Below, one piece after another: positions 1 to 8,177 of a stretch of DNA of 64,000 nt. Position 1 is the first letter of the stretch, and every line of letters starts with the position of its first letter. This DNA is from Leifsonia sp. TF02-11 (lineage in GTDB: Bacteria > Actinomycetota > Actinomycetes > Actinomycetales > Microbacteriaceae). A program made the translations under genes and the position numbers. The notes under the pieces are model-generated. The model had not been told where the DNA came from and searched no databases. It worked only from the letters and a program-made list of their open reading frames with translations. The stretch spans positions 1 to 64,000 of the forward strand of contig NZ_JAGEKP010000017.1 in the NCBI RefSeq assembly GCF_017565305.1, written 5' to 3'.

Positions 1-91
1 CTCGGAACCGCTTGGACAGCGCGTTCACCGACAACTCCTCGACGCGCGCCGCCCGACGAATCTCGGCAAATAGATCCACTCTCGACCCCAA
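1..91 (-). CDS. istA: IS21-family transposase IstA, N-terminus only (runs off window)
   Basis: Only about 30 codons are in the window. Read leftwards from a TTG at 91-89, they give an N-terminus containing GSRVDLFAEIRRAARVEELS and then NALSKRFR. This matches the conserved start of IS21-family IstA transposases, in which a Ser-Arg-Val-(E/D)-Leu-Phe stretch precedes the first helix-turn-helix. A GGAGGG Shine-Dalgarno sequence sits just upstream of the TTG. A GTG at 79-77 is an alternative start. IstA is the DDE transposase that works with the IstB ATPase; neither the catalytic domain nor istB can be seen here. Confidence 0.75.
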   Translation of the reverse strand, partial: MGSRVDLFAEIRRAARVEELSVNALSKRFR

Positions 92-227
92 CTGACCCTC
101 CTCGTCCAATACGAACGAGAACACGCTCAGGGGTTGGCCAAATCAAACCGTCACAGCCACACCGACAAGACCCACATTGGGCCAAATCGAGGTGACGAGC
201 CTGGGCCACTTCAACCTGTCAGAAACA
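1..227. mobile_element. End of an IS21-family insertion sequence with terminal repeats
   Basis: Beside the istA start, three copies of a TGGGCCA-AATC-like motif face the same way (135-144, 177-188, 202-212). IS21-family ends typically carry such multiple transposase-binding repeats inside the terminal inverted repeat. The likely outer tip, read on the minus strand, begins TGTTTCTGACAG, placing the IS boundary near 227. The body of the IS lies left of the window, so the boundary and any target duplication cannot be confirmed here. Confidence 0.6.
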
Positions 228-291
228 CTCGCGCGAGCCCTTTGTCGCGGCGCCCACATTCAGCGGCAGCCGTGTTCGTGAGCTCACATAC

Positions 292-783
292 ATGGTGCGA
301 GAGACATTAATCCTGGACGAGTCTGCCGCTGACGGCTGGGATGAGGCACCTCCGCTTCTCACCATGCCGATCACGACCGCCGTGAAGACTACCGACGGAG
401 CTCTCCGACGAATCTCGGTGTTGGACGAAATCGGTTCTATTCGCGGGTTCGACTCCCCACTGGTTGAAGCGCTTCGAGCGCAGGCTGTAATTGACTTCGA
501 CCATCAGCTAGACGAGCTCCGTTCTATTGGCCAGACATCGACGCAAGTACTCGCTCGAATGCTGACAGAGCGACGAGCGGTTGTTGACGATGAACGCGAA
601 CAGCGCGTTCGTGGCGAGGTCGTATCTCAGTCGTTCGCGAGTCTGTGCCTTGCTGGCATGCTCGACAATGACTTGACTTCCGACATCGCTTCGAACGCCG
701 TCCAGATGAACCTGCTAGCCCTCGAAACGGATATTGACCCCGACGCCGCGAACGAAACCTCGGGAATGGTGGGCGGAAACTAG
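292..783 (+). CDS. Hypothetical protein of the integrative element
   Basis: A 163-residue acidic soluble protein with no signal peptide, membrane segment or motif I recognise. The first 45 residues are rich in Asp, Glu and Pro. Residues of about 55-105 look helical and charged (an EALRAQAVIDFDHQLDELRS stretch). It lies between the IS end and a region without genes. The ATG at 292 has no strong Shine-Dalgarno sequence. Coding status rests on length and on the absence of a better frame, so it is moderately uncertain. Confidence 0.5.
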   Translation: MVRETLILDESAADGWDEAPPLLTMPITTAVKTTDGALRRISVLDEIGSIRGFDSPLVEALRAQAVIDFDHQLDELRSIGQTSTQVLARMLTERRAVVDDEREQRVRGEVVSQSFASLCLAGMLDNDLTSDIASNAVQMNLLALETDIDPDAANETSGMVGGN

Positions 784-1170
784 CTGTCTCCTTGGTTCCT
801 CGGCTCAAGCATCGGGTAGCAGCCGCGCTATCCGCAGCGCGCGTGTCGCGTCTAGAACTGGCGACCGAAGCGTTCGGCAGGGGAAGGCGATAGGAGGGCC
901 CGACTGCCAAAGTGCCTGCGTGCATCCGCTCTTAGCTTCTATCTCTTTTCGCCCAGGTCTCTCCTATCTCCGTCCTTGGTTCCTATCTCTCTTCCTTCGG
1001 TTTGGTCTCGTCTTGGGTTGTATCTGTTCATCAGTTCTATCCGTCGCTTCAGCTCCTTTTGGGCCGCCGCTTGAACCTGGTTGCAGAACGCCCGCGCAGT
1101 CGTACTCGTTCCAGAAACTCCGGAGACGCCGCAACCACGCCCGAGACGGCTCACACGGCAGAATCGCAAT
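784..1170. other. Intergenic stretch without a recognisable gene
   Basis: About 390 bases separate two unknown genes. Competing short frames exist on both strands, but none has a convincing start or codon pattern. The part from 930 to 1010 is pyrimidine-rich and repeats a CTATCTC heptamer three times. No tRNA, terminator or attachment-site duplicate was seen. Confidence 0.4.
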
Positions 1171-1986
1171 ATGAATGGCGAACTCGCGGCGCTGATCGCG
1201 CTTTGTCTGCATGGCAATGATTGGCTCGCGTCAGGGACCGAGCGCCCACCCGCCCTCGATAGAGACAACTCAGCGTTCCGTTACGTCGAGAACGTGCACG
1301 TAACGTGTGCGCAGCGACGGCTGCTTGGTACCCGCAAGTGGGAGGCTGACGGTGTCGCCGAGTGGCTGCGATTCGTGAAGGACTCGGGCGGTCGCCGCCT
1401 GTCGCTGGTTGTTGGAGGCGCGCAGCCGGCTGATCTCCCGGCTCCGGTTGCGGCGTCGTTCGCGAATGGTGGCCGGTGGGCTCTAGTCGATGACGCCCTC
1501 ACTCCGCACCTCTGGCAGTCGCATTGGGCTGTTCACGATCGGAACCGCACGGACCAGCGGATTTGGGCCGTGCAGCTCACGGGCGTCCCACTCGACCGGT
1601 CCGGGGTCGTGCAACCTCCATCGTCCTCGGCCCGAGATGATCTCCGGGCCGCGCTCGATGCGATCAAAGGGTTTGCGGAACGCGACGTCGACATCGCTGA
1701 GTGGGCCAGCTGGTTCACGGAGGCTCTGGGTCTGCTGGACGCACCCGAGCCTGCGATCCCGTACAACCCTGACCTCGCCCCGGAGGGCCTTCCGCTGGAG
1801 TCGCGCCAGCTCCTAGCCGCGGCGGTCAAATCATGGGTGTTCGGCGGGATGGGATCTTGGAACGACCTCGCCTACTCCGACGCGGCCCGCGGAGCGGAAT
1901 ACGACCAGCGAACCGACGAGCTCTATCGCAGCGTCCTCGCAGCGCTCATCGCCGTCACCGGTGGACCGCTGTCCGTCAGGGTATGA
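1171..1986 (+). CDS. Hypothetical protein of the integrative element
   Basis: A 271-residue protein from the ATG at 1171 (MNGELAALIALCLHGNDWLA). The frame is open further upstream, but that part is Arg/Pro-rich and non-conserved in character, so the internal start is preferred. The protein looks soluble and globular, with alternating hydrophobic and charged stretches; the tail around residues 210-255 is helical. I recognise no family and see no catalytic motif. Its place upstream of membrane and relaxase genes suggests element cargo or an accessory transfer function, which is inference only. Confidence 0.6.
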   Translation: MNGELAALIALCLHGNDWLASGTERPPALDRDNSAFRYVENVHVTCAQRRLLGTRKWEADGVAEWLRFVKDSGGRRLSLVVGGAQPADLPAPVAASFANGGRWALVDDALTPHLWQSHWAVHDRNRTDQRIWAVQLTGVPLDRSGVVQPPSSSARDDLRAALDAIKGFAERDVDIAEWASWFTEALGLLDAPEPAIPYNPDLAPEGLPLESRQLLAAAVKSWVFGGMGSWNDLAYSDAARGAEYDQRTDELYRSVLAALIAVTGGPLSVRV

Positions 1987-2121
1987 GCGCACTCAAGACG
2001 GCGTCGATGACCTTGCCGACGACGTGACCAAAGCCGGCGAGGAACCCACGCCTTGCGTCTCCCGGTCTGCGCTCGCGCGCGTGACGTCCCCCGCGACTTA
2101 TCTCTTCGTTCTCGCTAGGCG

Positions 2122-2784
2122 TCATGTCTGCGGCGACTCACCTTCGATCAAACACGCGCGGGCGTTGAGAGCGGTGAGGCCGTTGAGCGCGGCGAGGGCT
2201 GCGCGAGAACCTCGGTAGGTCTGCGGGAATAGTCCACCGAATGCGTTGGAGCCCAGTGTCAACTGCAGCGGTTGCTCTTCGCCGTGCCAGTGCGCGGTGG
2301 AACGCAGCACGAACTGCGGAAGCACTCCCTCTGTCGCAGCCTGCTCGAGTGGAGTCAACACGCGCCAAGGAATCGAAGCGAGTTGTCGGGGCTGTTCTCC
2401 CGGATCGCCTCCCGCCCAGGCCGAGAGTGAGCCTCGATCTGCAACAACCGTGAGGAAGTACGGGATTCTCCTATACGGGATGTCGAGCGCGTCCACGTCA
2501 ATGAATGGGCGGAAATCATCGCGTCGCGCGACGAGCACGACTGCATCGGGAAAGCGACGACGTAGCTCGGCGCGGCATCGAACGTTCGGCAGAACCCACA
2601 GCGGAAAACCAATGAGCGCCGCAACGAGCACTCCGCCGAGCACCACCATCCCAATGGTCAGCTCCGTCGAAGAACCTAGCGATGACGTCCGAATCCGCTC
2701 GATCATCATGAACACCAGGAAGATCAGCCAGAGGAGGGCAAACGCGTAGTACGCGACCCACCGGGTGAGGACTCGGGCTCGCAA
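2122..2784 (-). CDS. Hypothetical membrane protein with two transmembrane segments
   Basis: A 220-residue protein read from a TTG at 2784. Two hydrophobic segments (about residues 8-28 and 43-66) are followed by a soluble domain of about 150 residues. The topology resembles small membrane-anchored sensors or effectors, but no domain was recognised. The gene behind it on the same strand (2818-3069) also encodes a two-helix membrane protein, and the pair is probably co-transcribed. The TTG start is weakly supported. Confidence 0.55.
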   Translation of the reverse strand: MRARVLTRWVAYYAFALLWLIFLVFMMIERIRTSSLGSSTELTIGMVVLGGVLVAALIGFPLWVLPNVRCRAELRRRFPDAVVLVARRDDFRPFIDVDALDIPYRRIPYFLTVVADRGSLSAWAGGDPGEQPRQLASIPWRVLTPLEQAATEGVLPQFVLRSTAHWHGEEQPLQLTLGSNAFGGLFPQTYRGSRAALAALNGLTALNARACLIEGESPQT

Positions 2785-2817
2785 AGCTCCCCTATTCGCG
2801 CTTAGTTGACGGTCGGC

Positions 2818-3069
2818 TCAGAGAAGCCGGATGGTGGCGAACAGACCGGAGATGAACATGATTGCGCCGATCACGACGGCCCCGCCGGCTCCCCATTTCA
2901 GGTTCCACGCCGTGTAGACAGTCTCGGCAGTCTTGTCGCCGAAAAACATAGAACCCGTTTTACGAAAAGACTCAGCCGCGCCCTCGGCATGACGCCAAAG
3001 CAGAACCCCAATGATCGCGAACACACCGCCGCTGAACATCGGGACGATTGCTCGCAACAGGTTGGGCAC
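2818..3069 (-). CDS. Small hypothetical membrane protein
   Basis: An 83-residue protein starting at GTG 3069, chosen because a GAGGAG Shine-Dalgarno sequence lies seven bases upstream; the longer frame adds an Arg/Cys-rich stretch without a ribosome site. Two hydrophobic helices (about residues 6-24 and 58-80) flank a polar loop. It lies 33 bases upstream of the two-helix protein at 2122-2784 on the same strand, suggesting an operon. No family recognised. Confidence 0.6.
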   Translation of the reverse strand: MPNLLRAIVPMFSGGVFAIIGVLLWRHAEGAAESFRKTGSMFFGDKTAETVYTAWNLKWGAGGAVVIGAIMFISGLFATIRLL

Positions 3070-3156
3070 GCAATTTCTCCTCGCTCGGGTAGTCGAATTG
3101 TGGCACAAGGCAGCGGCGCGTCCCGTGGGCTCCACGCTGCTGAATCCGACAAATTT

Positions 3157-3177
3157 CGGATTTGCGCGTCAAATCCG
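3157..3177. repeat. Hairpin overlapping copy 1 of a 17-bp direct repeat (candidate oriT or operator)
   Basis: An inverted repeat with arms CGGATTTG and CAAATCCG and a five-base CGCGT loop. Its right two thirds (3161-3177) recur exactly at 3417-3433. Both copies lie in the roughly 460-bp gene-poor region directly upstream of the relaxase. Origins of transfer commonly sit beside the relaxase gene and carry inverted repeats, so a nick region or a relaxase-gene operator is plausible. It is not demonstrated. Confidence 0.45.
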
Positions 3178-3416
3178 GTTGGGAAACACAACGTGTAGGT
3201 ATGAAGGCATTGGATTCGGACAGACCACCGCGAGAAAGCTCGCCCGCCGCGCCGAGGAGGGGGTCCATGAGCCCTCGCGCCGGCAGCCTGAGATGCAGTC
3301 TGCTCGCGTCAGCGTCGGTGGTCAGTCGCACGATGGCCGTGCGGTCCTCGGCCCGGTTAGGTCGGGAAACGGCCCAATTTCCATGAATTACTAGCGGGTT
3401 TCGGACATTTGGGCTG

Positions 3417-3433
3417 TTTGCGCGTCAAATCCG
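3417..3433. repeat. Second copy of the 17-bp repeat upstream of the relaxase
   Basis: TTTGCGCGTCAAATCCG is identical to 3161-3177, 256 bases away in the same orientation. Similarity continues loosely for a few bases (a TTGGAA-like tail in each). This copy lacks the full hairpin and sits about 100 bases upstream of the relaxase start, where a regulatory or oriT-proximal site would be expected. Confidence 0.45.
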
Positions 3434-3533
3434 ACTTGGAACCGGAAGTTCTAAGTAGAAGGACATTTTTTTGAAAGGGCAAGACTGTCCAGTTTCGGGA
3501 AGCCCGAGATGAGGCAAGCGGAGGTGAGTGCAG

Positions 3534-6266
3534 GTGCGAGGCGGTGTAGCCAGATGGAAGCGGGGACAGCAGTCCCACGGCGTCAAGCAAGCGGTCGACT
3601 ACGCCTTCGGTGGCGTCTGTGACGCGACTCTCACCGCCAAAACCGCCGACGGTGTGATCGCCGCCGCAGGCTACGCCGACGCGGTCATGACCCGGTACAT
3701 CGTCGAGAACGGGGCAATCCGCGACGACCTTCTCACCCGCGACCAACTGAAGGCTTGGGTCGACGGACTCGACCCACTCACGGGCGAGCATCGCGGCCGC
3801 GACCTGGAGTCGCCCGTCGCGGATCTGATTCTGGATGCGACGATCAACGCGCCGAAGTCGTTCTCCATCGCAGCCATGCTCGACCCCGATCTCGCCGCCG
3901 CGTATGAGGACCTCCAAGACCGAGTCCGCGACCGAATCGTGAAGCTGTGGCAGTCCGAGCTCAACGCGCGACGCGGCAAAGGCGGCGCCATCCGAGAAGA
4001 CCTGGCTCGAATCGAAGTCGTCGAGCTCCGGCACGAACGCTCCCGCTCGTTGGATCCGCACAAGCACCGCCACCTCTGGCTCAACGTCAAAGTCCAAGGC
4101 CGAGACGGCAAATGGTCCAACATCGACACCCGGGTCGCGTTGCGGTTCCAGAACGTGATCAACGCCGAAGGCGACCTCGCCTCCCGCACCGACCCCGCCT
4201 GGATCAACGCACTCGCCGCTAAAGGCTTCTCCCTCAACGAGGCCGGGGAGATCGCCCAGCTGCAGTACCTGGTACGCCCACTGTCGAAGCGGTCCGCGCA
4301 GATCGAAGCCAATAAGGCCACGCGGATCGCGTGGTGGAAGCAGCAGCACCCCGGGCAGGAACCGTCACACGACGTGATGAACCAGATCGACCGATGGGCA
4401 TGGGCAGCCGGTCGACCAAACAAGCCCGGCAATTTCGACGAAGACGACTGGGCCACGCTGGTCCGCGAGGAATTGATCGCGACCGACCCGCAGCTCGCAC
4501 GCGAACGGCCCGGTGCGGAGCTCCATGCAGTAGCCGTTGCCGATCTCGACCTCGAGTTGCTCGCAGCCAAGGCGGTCGTCGATGCAGACACTCGATCAAC
4601 GGGCACCGGCGGCCGATTCAGCGAGTGGGACATTCGTGCGGGCGCGATTCGTGCCATCGCGTCAACCGGCGCCAATGCCCCTCGGGATCGACTCGCAGAG
4701 GCCCTCGATTCCGTGGTCGACCTTGCTGGCTCCCACACCGTCGCTTTGCTCACCGAGCCTGGCATCCCGGCACACGTCAAGCGACTCATGGCTACCAACA
4801 CCGCGCTTCTCAAGACAAAGCTCGCCAACCGAATCGAAAAGCTCTCCGTTGACGGGGTCGATGAGCGACAGGATGTTGTCGAAGCCATCGCTCATGCGGT
4901 CGAACCGGGTCGCCGCCTCGACGTTGAGCAGCTTGCGGGCGCCGCCGCGATCGCGGGAACCGCACGCAATGTCACCGTTTCCGGTGCCGCTGGTACCGGA
5001 AAGACCGCCATGCTCAGGATCGCCGCCGCGGCTCTCCGCCGTCACGGCCGGAACATGATCATCGTTGCACCGACGAAGAAGGCATCAATCGTCGCTGGAC
5101 GCGAAACTCTGAGCGAGTCGTCGTCGCTGCATCAGCTCTTGTTTGACTACGGATGGCGCTGGAGGACCAACGAGGCCGGAGCCACCGAGTGGAGTCGGCT
5201 TGAGCAGGGGGCACACGATCCCTCGACAGGCCGGATCTACAGCGGCCCACGTATGCGGATCCGCCCGGCTGACCGCATCGTGGTTGATGAAGCCGGCATG
5301 CTCGACCTCGAGGCTGCCCGGGGCCTGGTCGATGTTGTTGAGCGCACCGGTGCAGATGTGGCGCTCATCGGCGACGAGCGCCAGGCCCTCCCGGTTGGGC
5401 ACTCCGGAGCTATGGCACTCTTCTGGCGCCGCACCGAGTCGCGCGTGGAGATGACCACAAGCCATCGCTTCAAGGATCCCCACTGGGCAGAACTCACTCT
5501 TCGGGTGCGCGAACTCCGAGGTCAAGACACCGCGACCGAAGTCGCAGCCGAACTGATCCAAACTGGTCACGTCATCCGTACCGACAATGATGTCGAAGCC
5601 AGGCGAGCTATGGTCAGCGGCTGGTTCGAGGCGCAACAACGACGACAGTCGATAGCGCTCGTGACCGCCACACACGCAGAAGCGATGGCCGTCAATGAGT
5701 CTATCCAGGCTCAACGGATCTCAGCCGGTGCCCTCGGAACCGAGAGGGTCGCCACTGGTCAGGAGGGTCAGGCGATCTTCGTAGGCGACCTGGTGCAGAC
5801 CCGGCGCAACGATGGCGGTGCCGGCGTCCAGAACAGGCAGACGTGGGTGGTCAGATCGATCATCAACGGAGACGTACTGCTGGCAGCGCCCAACGACACG
5901 TCAGATCTGCGAAGGATTCCCGCCAGCTATGCCGAATCGCACCTGCACCTCGCATATGCGACCACCGTCTACGGCGTCCAAGGTGAGACCACAGACGTTT
6001 CCATCGTCGGCCCTGGCGTCGACGCTGCCGGGCTGTACGTGGGCCTCACTCGCGGCAAGGAAGACAACAAGGCTATCGTCGTCGCTGCGACCGAATCGTC
6101 GGCAAAGGCCGAGCTCGCGGAATCGATGAACCGCCAAACCATCGAACCCACGGTCGAAGATTCGCGCGCATCTGCCCTCGCCGAACTCCGCCGAACCGCC
6201 CGCAGCCACCTCGGACCCTCGACTCCTACCACGCCAGCCCAATCCGCATCGATCGGCCTCAGGTAA
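3534..6266 (+). CDS. MobF/TrwC-type conjugative relaxase with helicase domain
   Basis: A protein of about 910 residues with the two-part MobF layout. The N-terminal relaxase domain ends in a three-histidine metal motif (DPHKHRHLW, about residues 174-182), expected to hold the metal used when tyrosines nick oriT. A C-terminal superfamily-1 helicase follows, with Walker A GAAGTGKT (about 484), a DEAG Walker B (about 584) and a late YGVQGETTD/LTRGK region (about 812). The start is uncertain between GTG 3528 and GTG 3534. The second has GGAGG at good spacing and is used here. The nearby upstream repeats may be its substrate. No coupling protein is visible. Confidence 0.85.
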   Translation: MRGGVARWKRGQQSHGVKQAVDYAFGGVCDATLTAKTADGVIAAAGYADAVMTRYIVENGAIRDDLLTRDQLKAWVDGLDPLTGEHRGRDLESPVADLILDATINAPKSFSIAAMLDPDLAAAYEDLQDRVRDRIVKLWQSELNARRGKGGAIREDLARIEVVELRHERSRSLDPHKHRHLWLNVKVQGRDGKWSNIDTRVALRFQNVINAEGDLASRTDPAWINALAAKGFSLNEAGEIAQLQYLVRPLSKRSAQIEANKATRIAWWKQQHPGQEPSHDVMNQIDRWAWAAGRPNKPGNFDEDDWATLVREELIATDPQLARERPGAELHAVAVADLDLELLAAKAVVDADTRSTGTGGRFSEWDIRAGAIRAIASTGANAPRDRLAEALDSVVDLAGSHTVALLTEPGIPAHVKRLMATNTALLKTKLANRIEKLSVDGVDERQDVVEAIAHAVEPGRRLDVEQLAGAAAIAGTARNVTVSGAAGTGKTAMLRIAAAALRRHGRNMIIVAPTKKASIVAGRETLSESSSLHQLLFDYGWRWRTNEAGATEWSRLEQGAHDPSTGRIYSGPRMRIRPADRIVVDEAGMLDLEAARGLVDVVERTGADVALIGDERQALPVGHSGAMALFWRRTESRVEMTTSHRFKDPHWAELTLRVRELRGQDTATEVAAELIQTGHVIRTDNDVEARRAMVSGWFEAQQRRQSIALVTATHAEAMAVNESIQAQRISAGALGTERVATGQEGQAIFVGDLVQTRRNDGGAGVQNRQTWVVRSIINGDVLLAAPNDTSDLRRIPASYAESHLHLAYATTVYGVQGETTDVSIVGPGVDAAGLYVGLTRGKEDNKAIVVAATESSAKAELAESMNRQTIEPTVEDSRASALAELRRTARSHLGPSTPTTPAQSASIGLR

Positions 6267-6278
6267 GGGGCCCGGATG

Positions 6279-6758
6279 CTATTGCTTCGCCAAACCACCA
6301 TCTCGGAAACGACGTCCAAGCGAGTTCACACCGTCCAATGTCGCGTTCTCGGAGTGGAACCCGAGCACTGCCAAGCCCAGGTCATCCGCCCGCCGTTTAG
6401 CCTGCGGAAGCACGCCCCCTGGCACGAAGATCAGCGCTTGCCGGCCATCAGGGTGCGCAACGGTCGCCACCCGTTCCACGAACTCGACATCGAGATTCCC
6501 CCGTCGATTGTCAACCCAACCCAGATAGCGAGAGCTGTAGAGGTCACATGCTCGACGAGCCTCACCGGCAGCGATCACGGTGTCGCTCGCTCCGAGGTAG
6601 ATCATCCATCGAAAACACAGCTCTACGGCTTCGACATCGTTCGCGCCCCAGCGCATCGGCTCGGGATGCAGCATGTCCATGTCCACGGCTCCAGACTGCA
6701 CCCGACCGCCGAGATCGCCGCAATGCATGTCGGTACTGAGAGCTAGGTTCGCTGCCAT
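6279..6758 (-). CDS. Hypothetical protein, possible Mrr-like restriction endonuclease fold
   Basis: A 159-residue protein converging on the relaxase gene. Its C-terminal half (YLGWVDNRRGNLDVEFVERV, later QALIFVPGGVLPQAK and LGLAVLGF) resembles the end of Mrr/PD-(D/E)XK domains, where a beta strand, a helix and an 'A.(E/D)L...L' pattern follow the active site. The catalytic residues cannot be assigned with confidence. The ATG at 6758 overlaps the integrase ATG on the other strand inside one CCATGG; ATG 6728 or a later Met would leave promoter room. Function is tentative. Confidence 0.5.
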   Translation of the reverse strand: MAANLALSTDMHCGDLGGRVQSGAVDMDMLHPEPMRWGANDVEAVELCFRWMIYLGASDTVIAAGEARRACDLYSSRYLGWVDNRRGNLDVEFVERVATVAHPDGRQALIFVPGGVLPQAKRRADDLGLAVLGFHSENATLDGVNSLGRRFRDGGLAKQ

Positions 6759-7926
6759 GGGGAGCATCACTCCATACGAGACATCGGCCGGTCGGCGGTA
6801 TCGAGTCAGGTACCGCAAGCCCGATAATGCCCAGACCGACAAGCGTGGCTTCCGGACCAAACGCGACGCCGAGTTGTTCCTTGCCTCCATCGAGGTCCGG
6901 AAAGCAACCGGAGCGTACATCGACCCCTCGTTGAGCCGAGTGACGGTGGCGTCACTCTCTCGCGCGTTCCTCGCGAAGAAGGAGCGAGCACTGAAGCCCT
7001 CTTCGTTCGCACCCTTGGCCGCCGCCTGGAGAGTGCATGTCGAACCGCGCTGGGGCGAGGTGGAGATCCGAGCCATTCGTCCGTCCGACGTCGAGGAGTG
7101 GGTCCGCCAGCTCAGCCTCGGGATCGCCGAGAACGCCGGCCGGCGGAAGATCGCCGACGCGACGCCGCGCTCGGCGACGGTGGTCATTCGCGCAGTCGGC
7201 GTGCTCGCGGGGATCCTCGACACCGCGGTCAAGGACGGTCGGATCCCGAAGAACCCTGCGCGCGGCATCGACAATCTGCCGCGAAAGAGCTCTGAGAAGC
7301 CGCGTGTGTACCTCACACACACGCAAGTCGCTTCCCTGGTGCGAAGCATCGAAGATGACAACCTGGCGCTTCTGGTGTTGCTTCTGTCGTACACCGGCCT
7401 GCGCTGGGGTGAGGCGATCGCTCTTCGCCCGCGAGACGTCGACTTCGATCGTCATCGGATCTCGATCGTGCGCTCCGCGACGCAGGTCGACGGCTACGTG
7501 ATCCTCGGAACGCCGAAGAGCTGGGAGCGTCGATCAGTCCCACTACCGACGATCGTCGGCGAACCAATCCGCAACGCCATCGCCGGCAAATCGAAAGACA
7601 GCTTGATCTTCGAGCGGCGCCACGGCGGGTTCCTGGGACGCCCGCACCATCGCGAGAACAACCCGTCATGGTTCGCGATCGCATTGGCCAACGCCGGCCT
7701 CGAGTACATGACCCCGCACGACCTGCGTCACACGGCTGCGAGCTTGGCGGTCAGCGCGGGCGCGAACATCAAAGTGTTGCAGAAGATGCTCGGCCACAAG
7801 AGCGCCGCAATGACCCTCGACGTCTACGCGGACCTATTCGACGAGGACCTCGACATGGTCGCGGTCCGACTCGACGAGGCGGCCGCGAAGTTGGCCACAA
7901 ATCCCTGGAACAGGCAACTGGAATAG
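6757..7926 (+). CDS. int: Tyrosine recombinase / phage-type integrase
   Basis: A 389-residue integrase. The N-terminal part looks like an AP2-like arm-binding region (RYRVRYRKPDN, then RGFRTKRDAELFLASIEV). A SAM-like core-binding domain follows (about residues 60-150). The catalytic domain has Arg216 (TGLRWGE), His321-x-x-Arg324 (HDLRHT), His347 (LGHK) and the nucleophile Tyr357 (LDVYADLF). All expected catalytic residues are present, so it should be active. ATG 6757 is chosen because the aligned start of such integrases falls here. It probably recombines the element with the tRNA-Lys 3' end about 2.7 kb downstream. Confidence 0.9.
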   Translation: MGSITPYETSAGRRYRVRYRKPDNAQTDKRGFRTKRDAELFLASIEVRKATGAYIDPSLSRVTVASLSRAFLAKKERALKPSSFAPLAAAWRVHVEPRWGEVEIRAIRPSDVEEWVRQLSLGIAENAGRRKIADATPRSATVVIRAVGVLAGILDTAVKDGRIPKNPARGIDNLPRKSSEKPRVYLTHTQVASLVRSIEDDNLALLVLLLSYTGLRWGEAIALRPRDVDFDRHRISIVRSATQVDGYVILGTPKSWERRSVPLPTIVGEPIRNAIAGKSKDSLIFERRHGGFLGRPHHRENNPSWFAIALANAGLEYMTPHDLRHTAASLAVSAGANIKVLQKMLGHKSAAMTLDVYADLFDEDLDMVAVRLDEAAAKLATNPWNRQLE

Positions 7927-8177
7927 AGACGCGCGCGCTCGACGGTTGCCTCCCGCAAACTACGTTGCAACTCAGCAAGAAGCAGCACTGCTTGTCCATC
8001 TGTCCGTCCTGCCGTCCGGAACATATCGCCCACCACACAGCCGAGTGTGAGAGATGACACGATCATCCTCAACGCAATCGAGCGGTAAGGACCCGGCATT
8101 CGTTCAGAGGCCCAATGGTCATGCGTGTGTCGGCCGTGCTTGCAAGACTGATGCGAATCAGAACAAGTGGGGGACAT

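Noticed and set aside
3357-4349. Long minus-strand frame opposite the relaxase (330 codons)
   Set aside because: It is antisense to a gene with clear relaxase and helicase motifs and shows Val/Gly/Asp-rich shadow composition with no domain.
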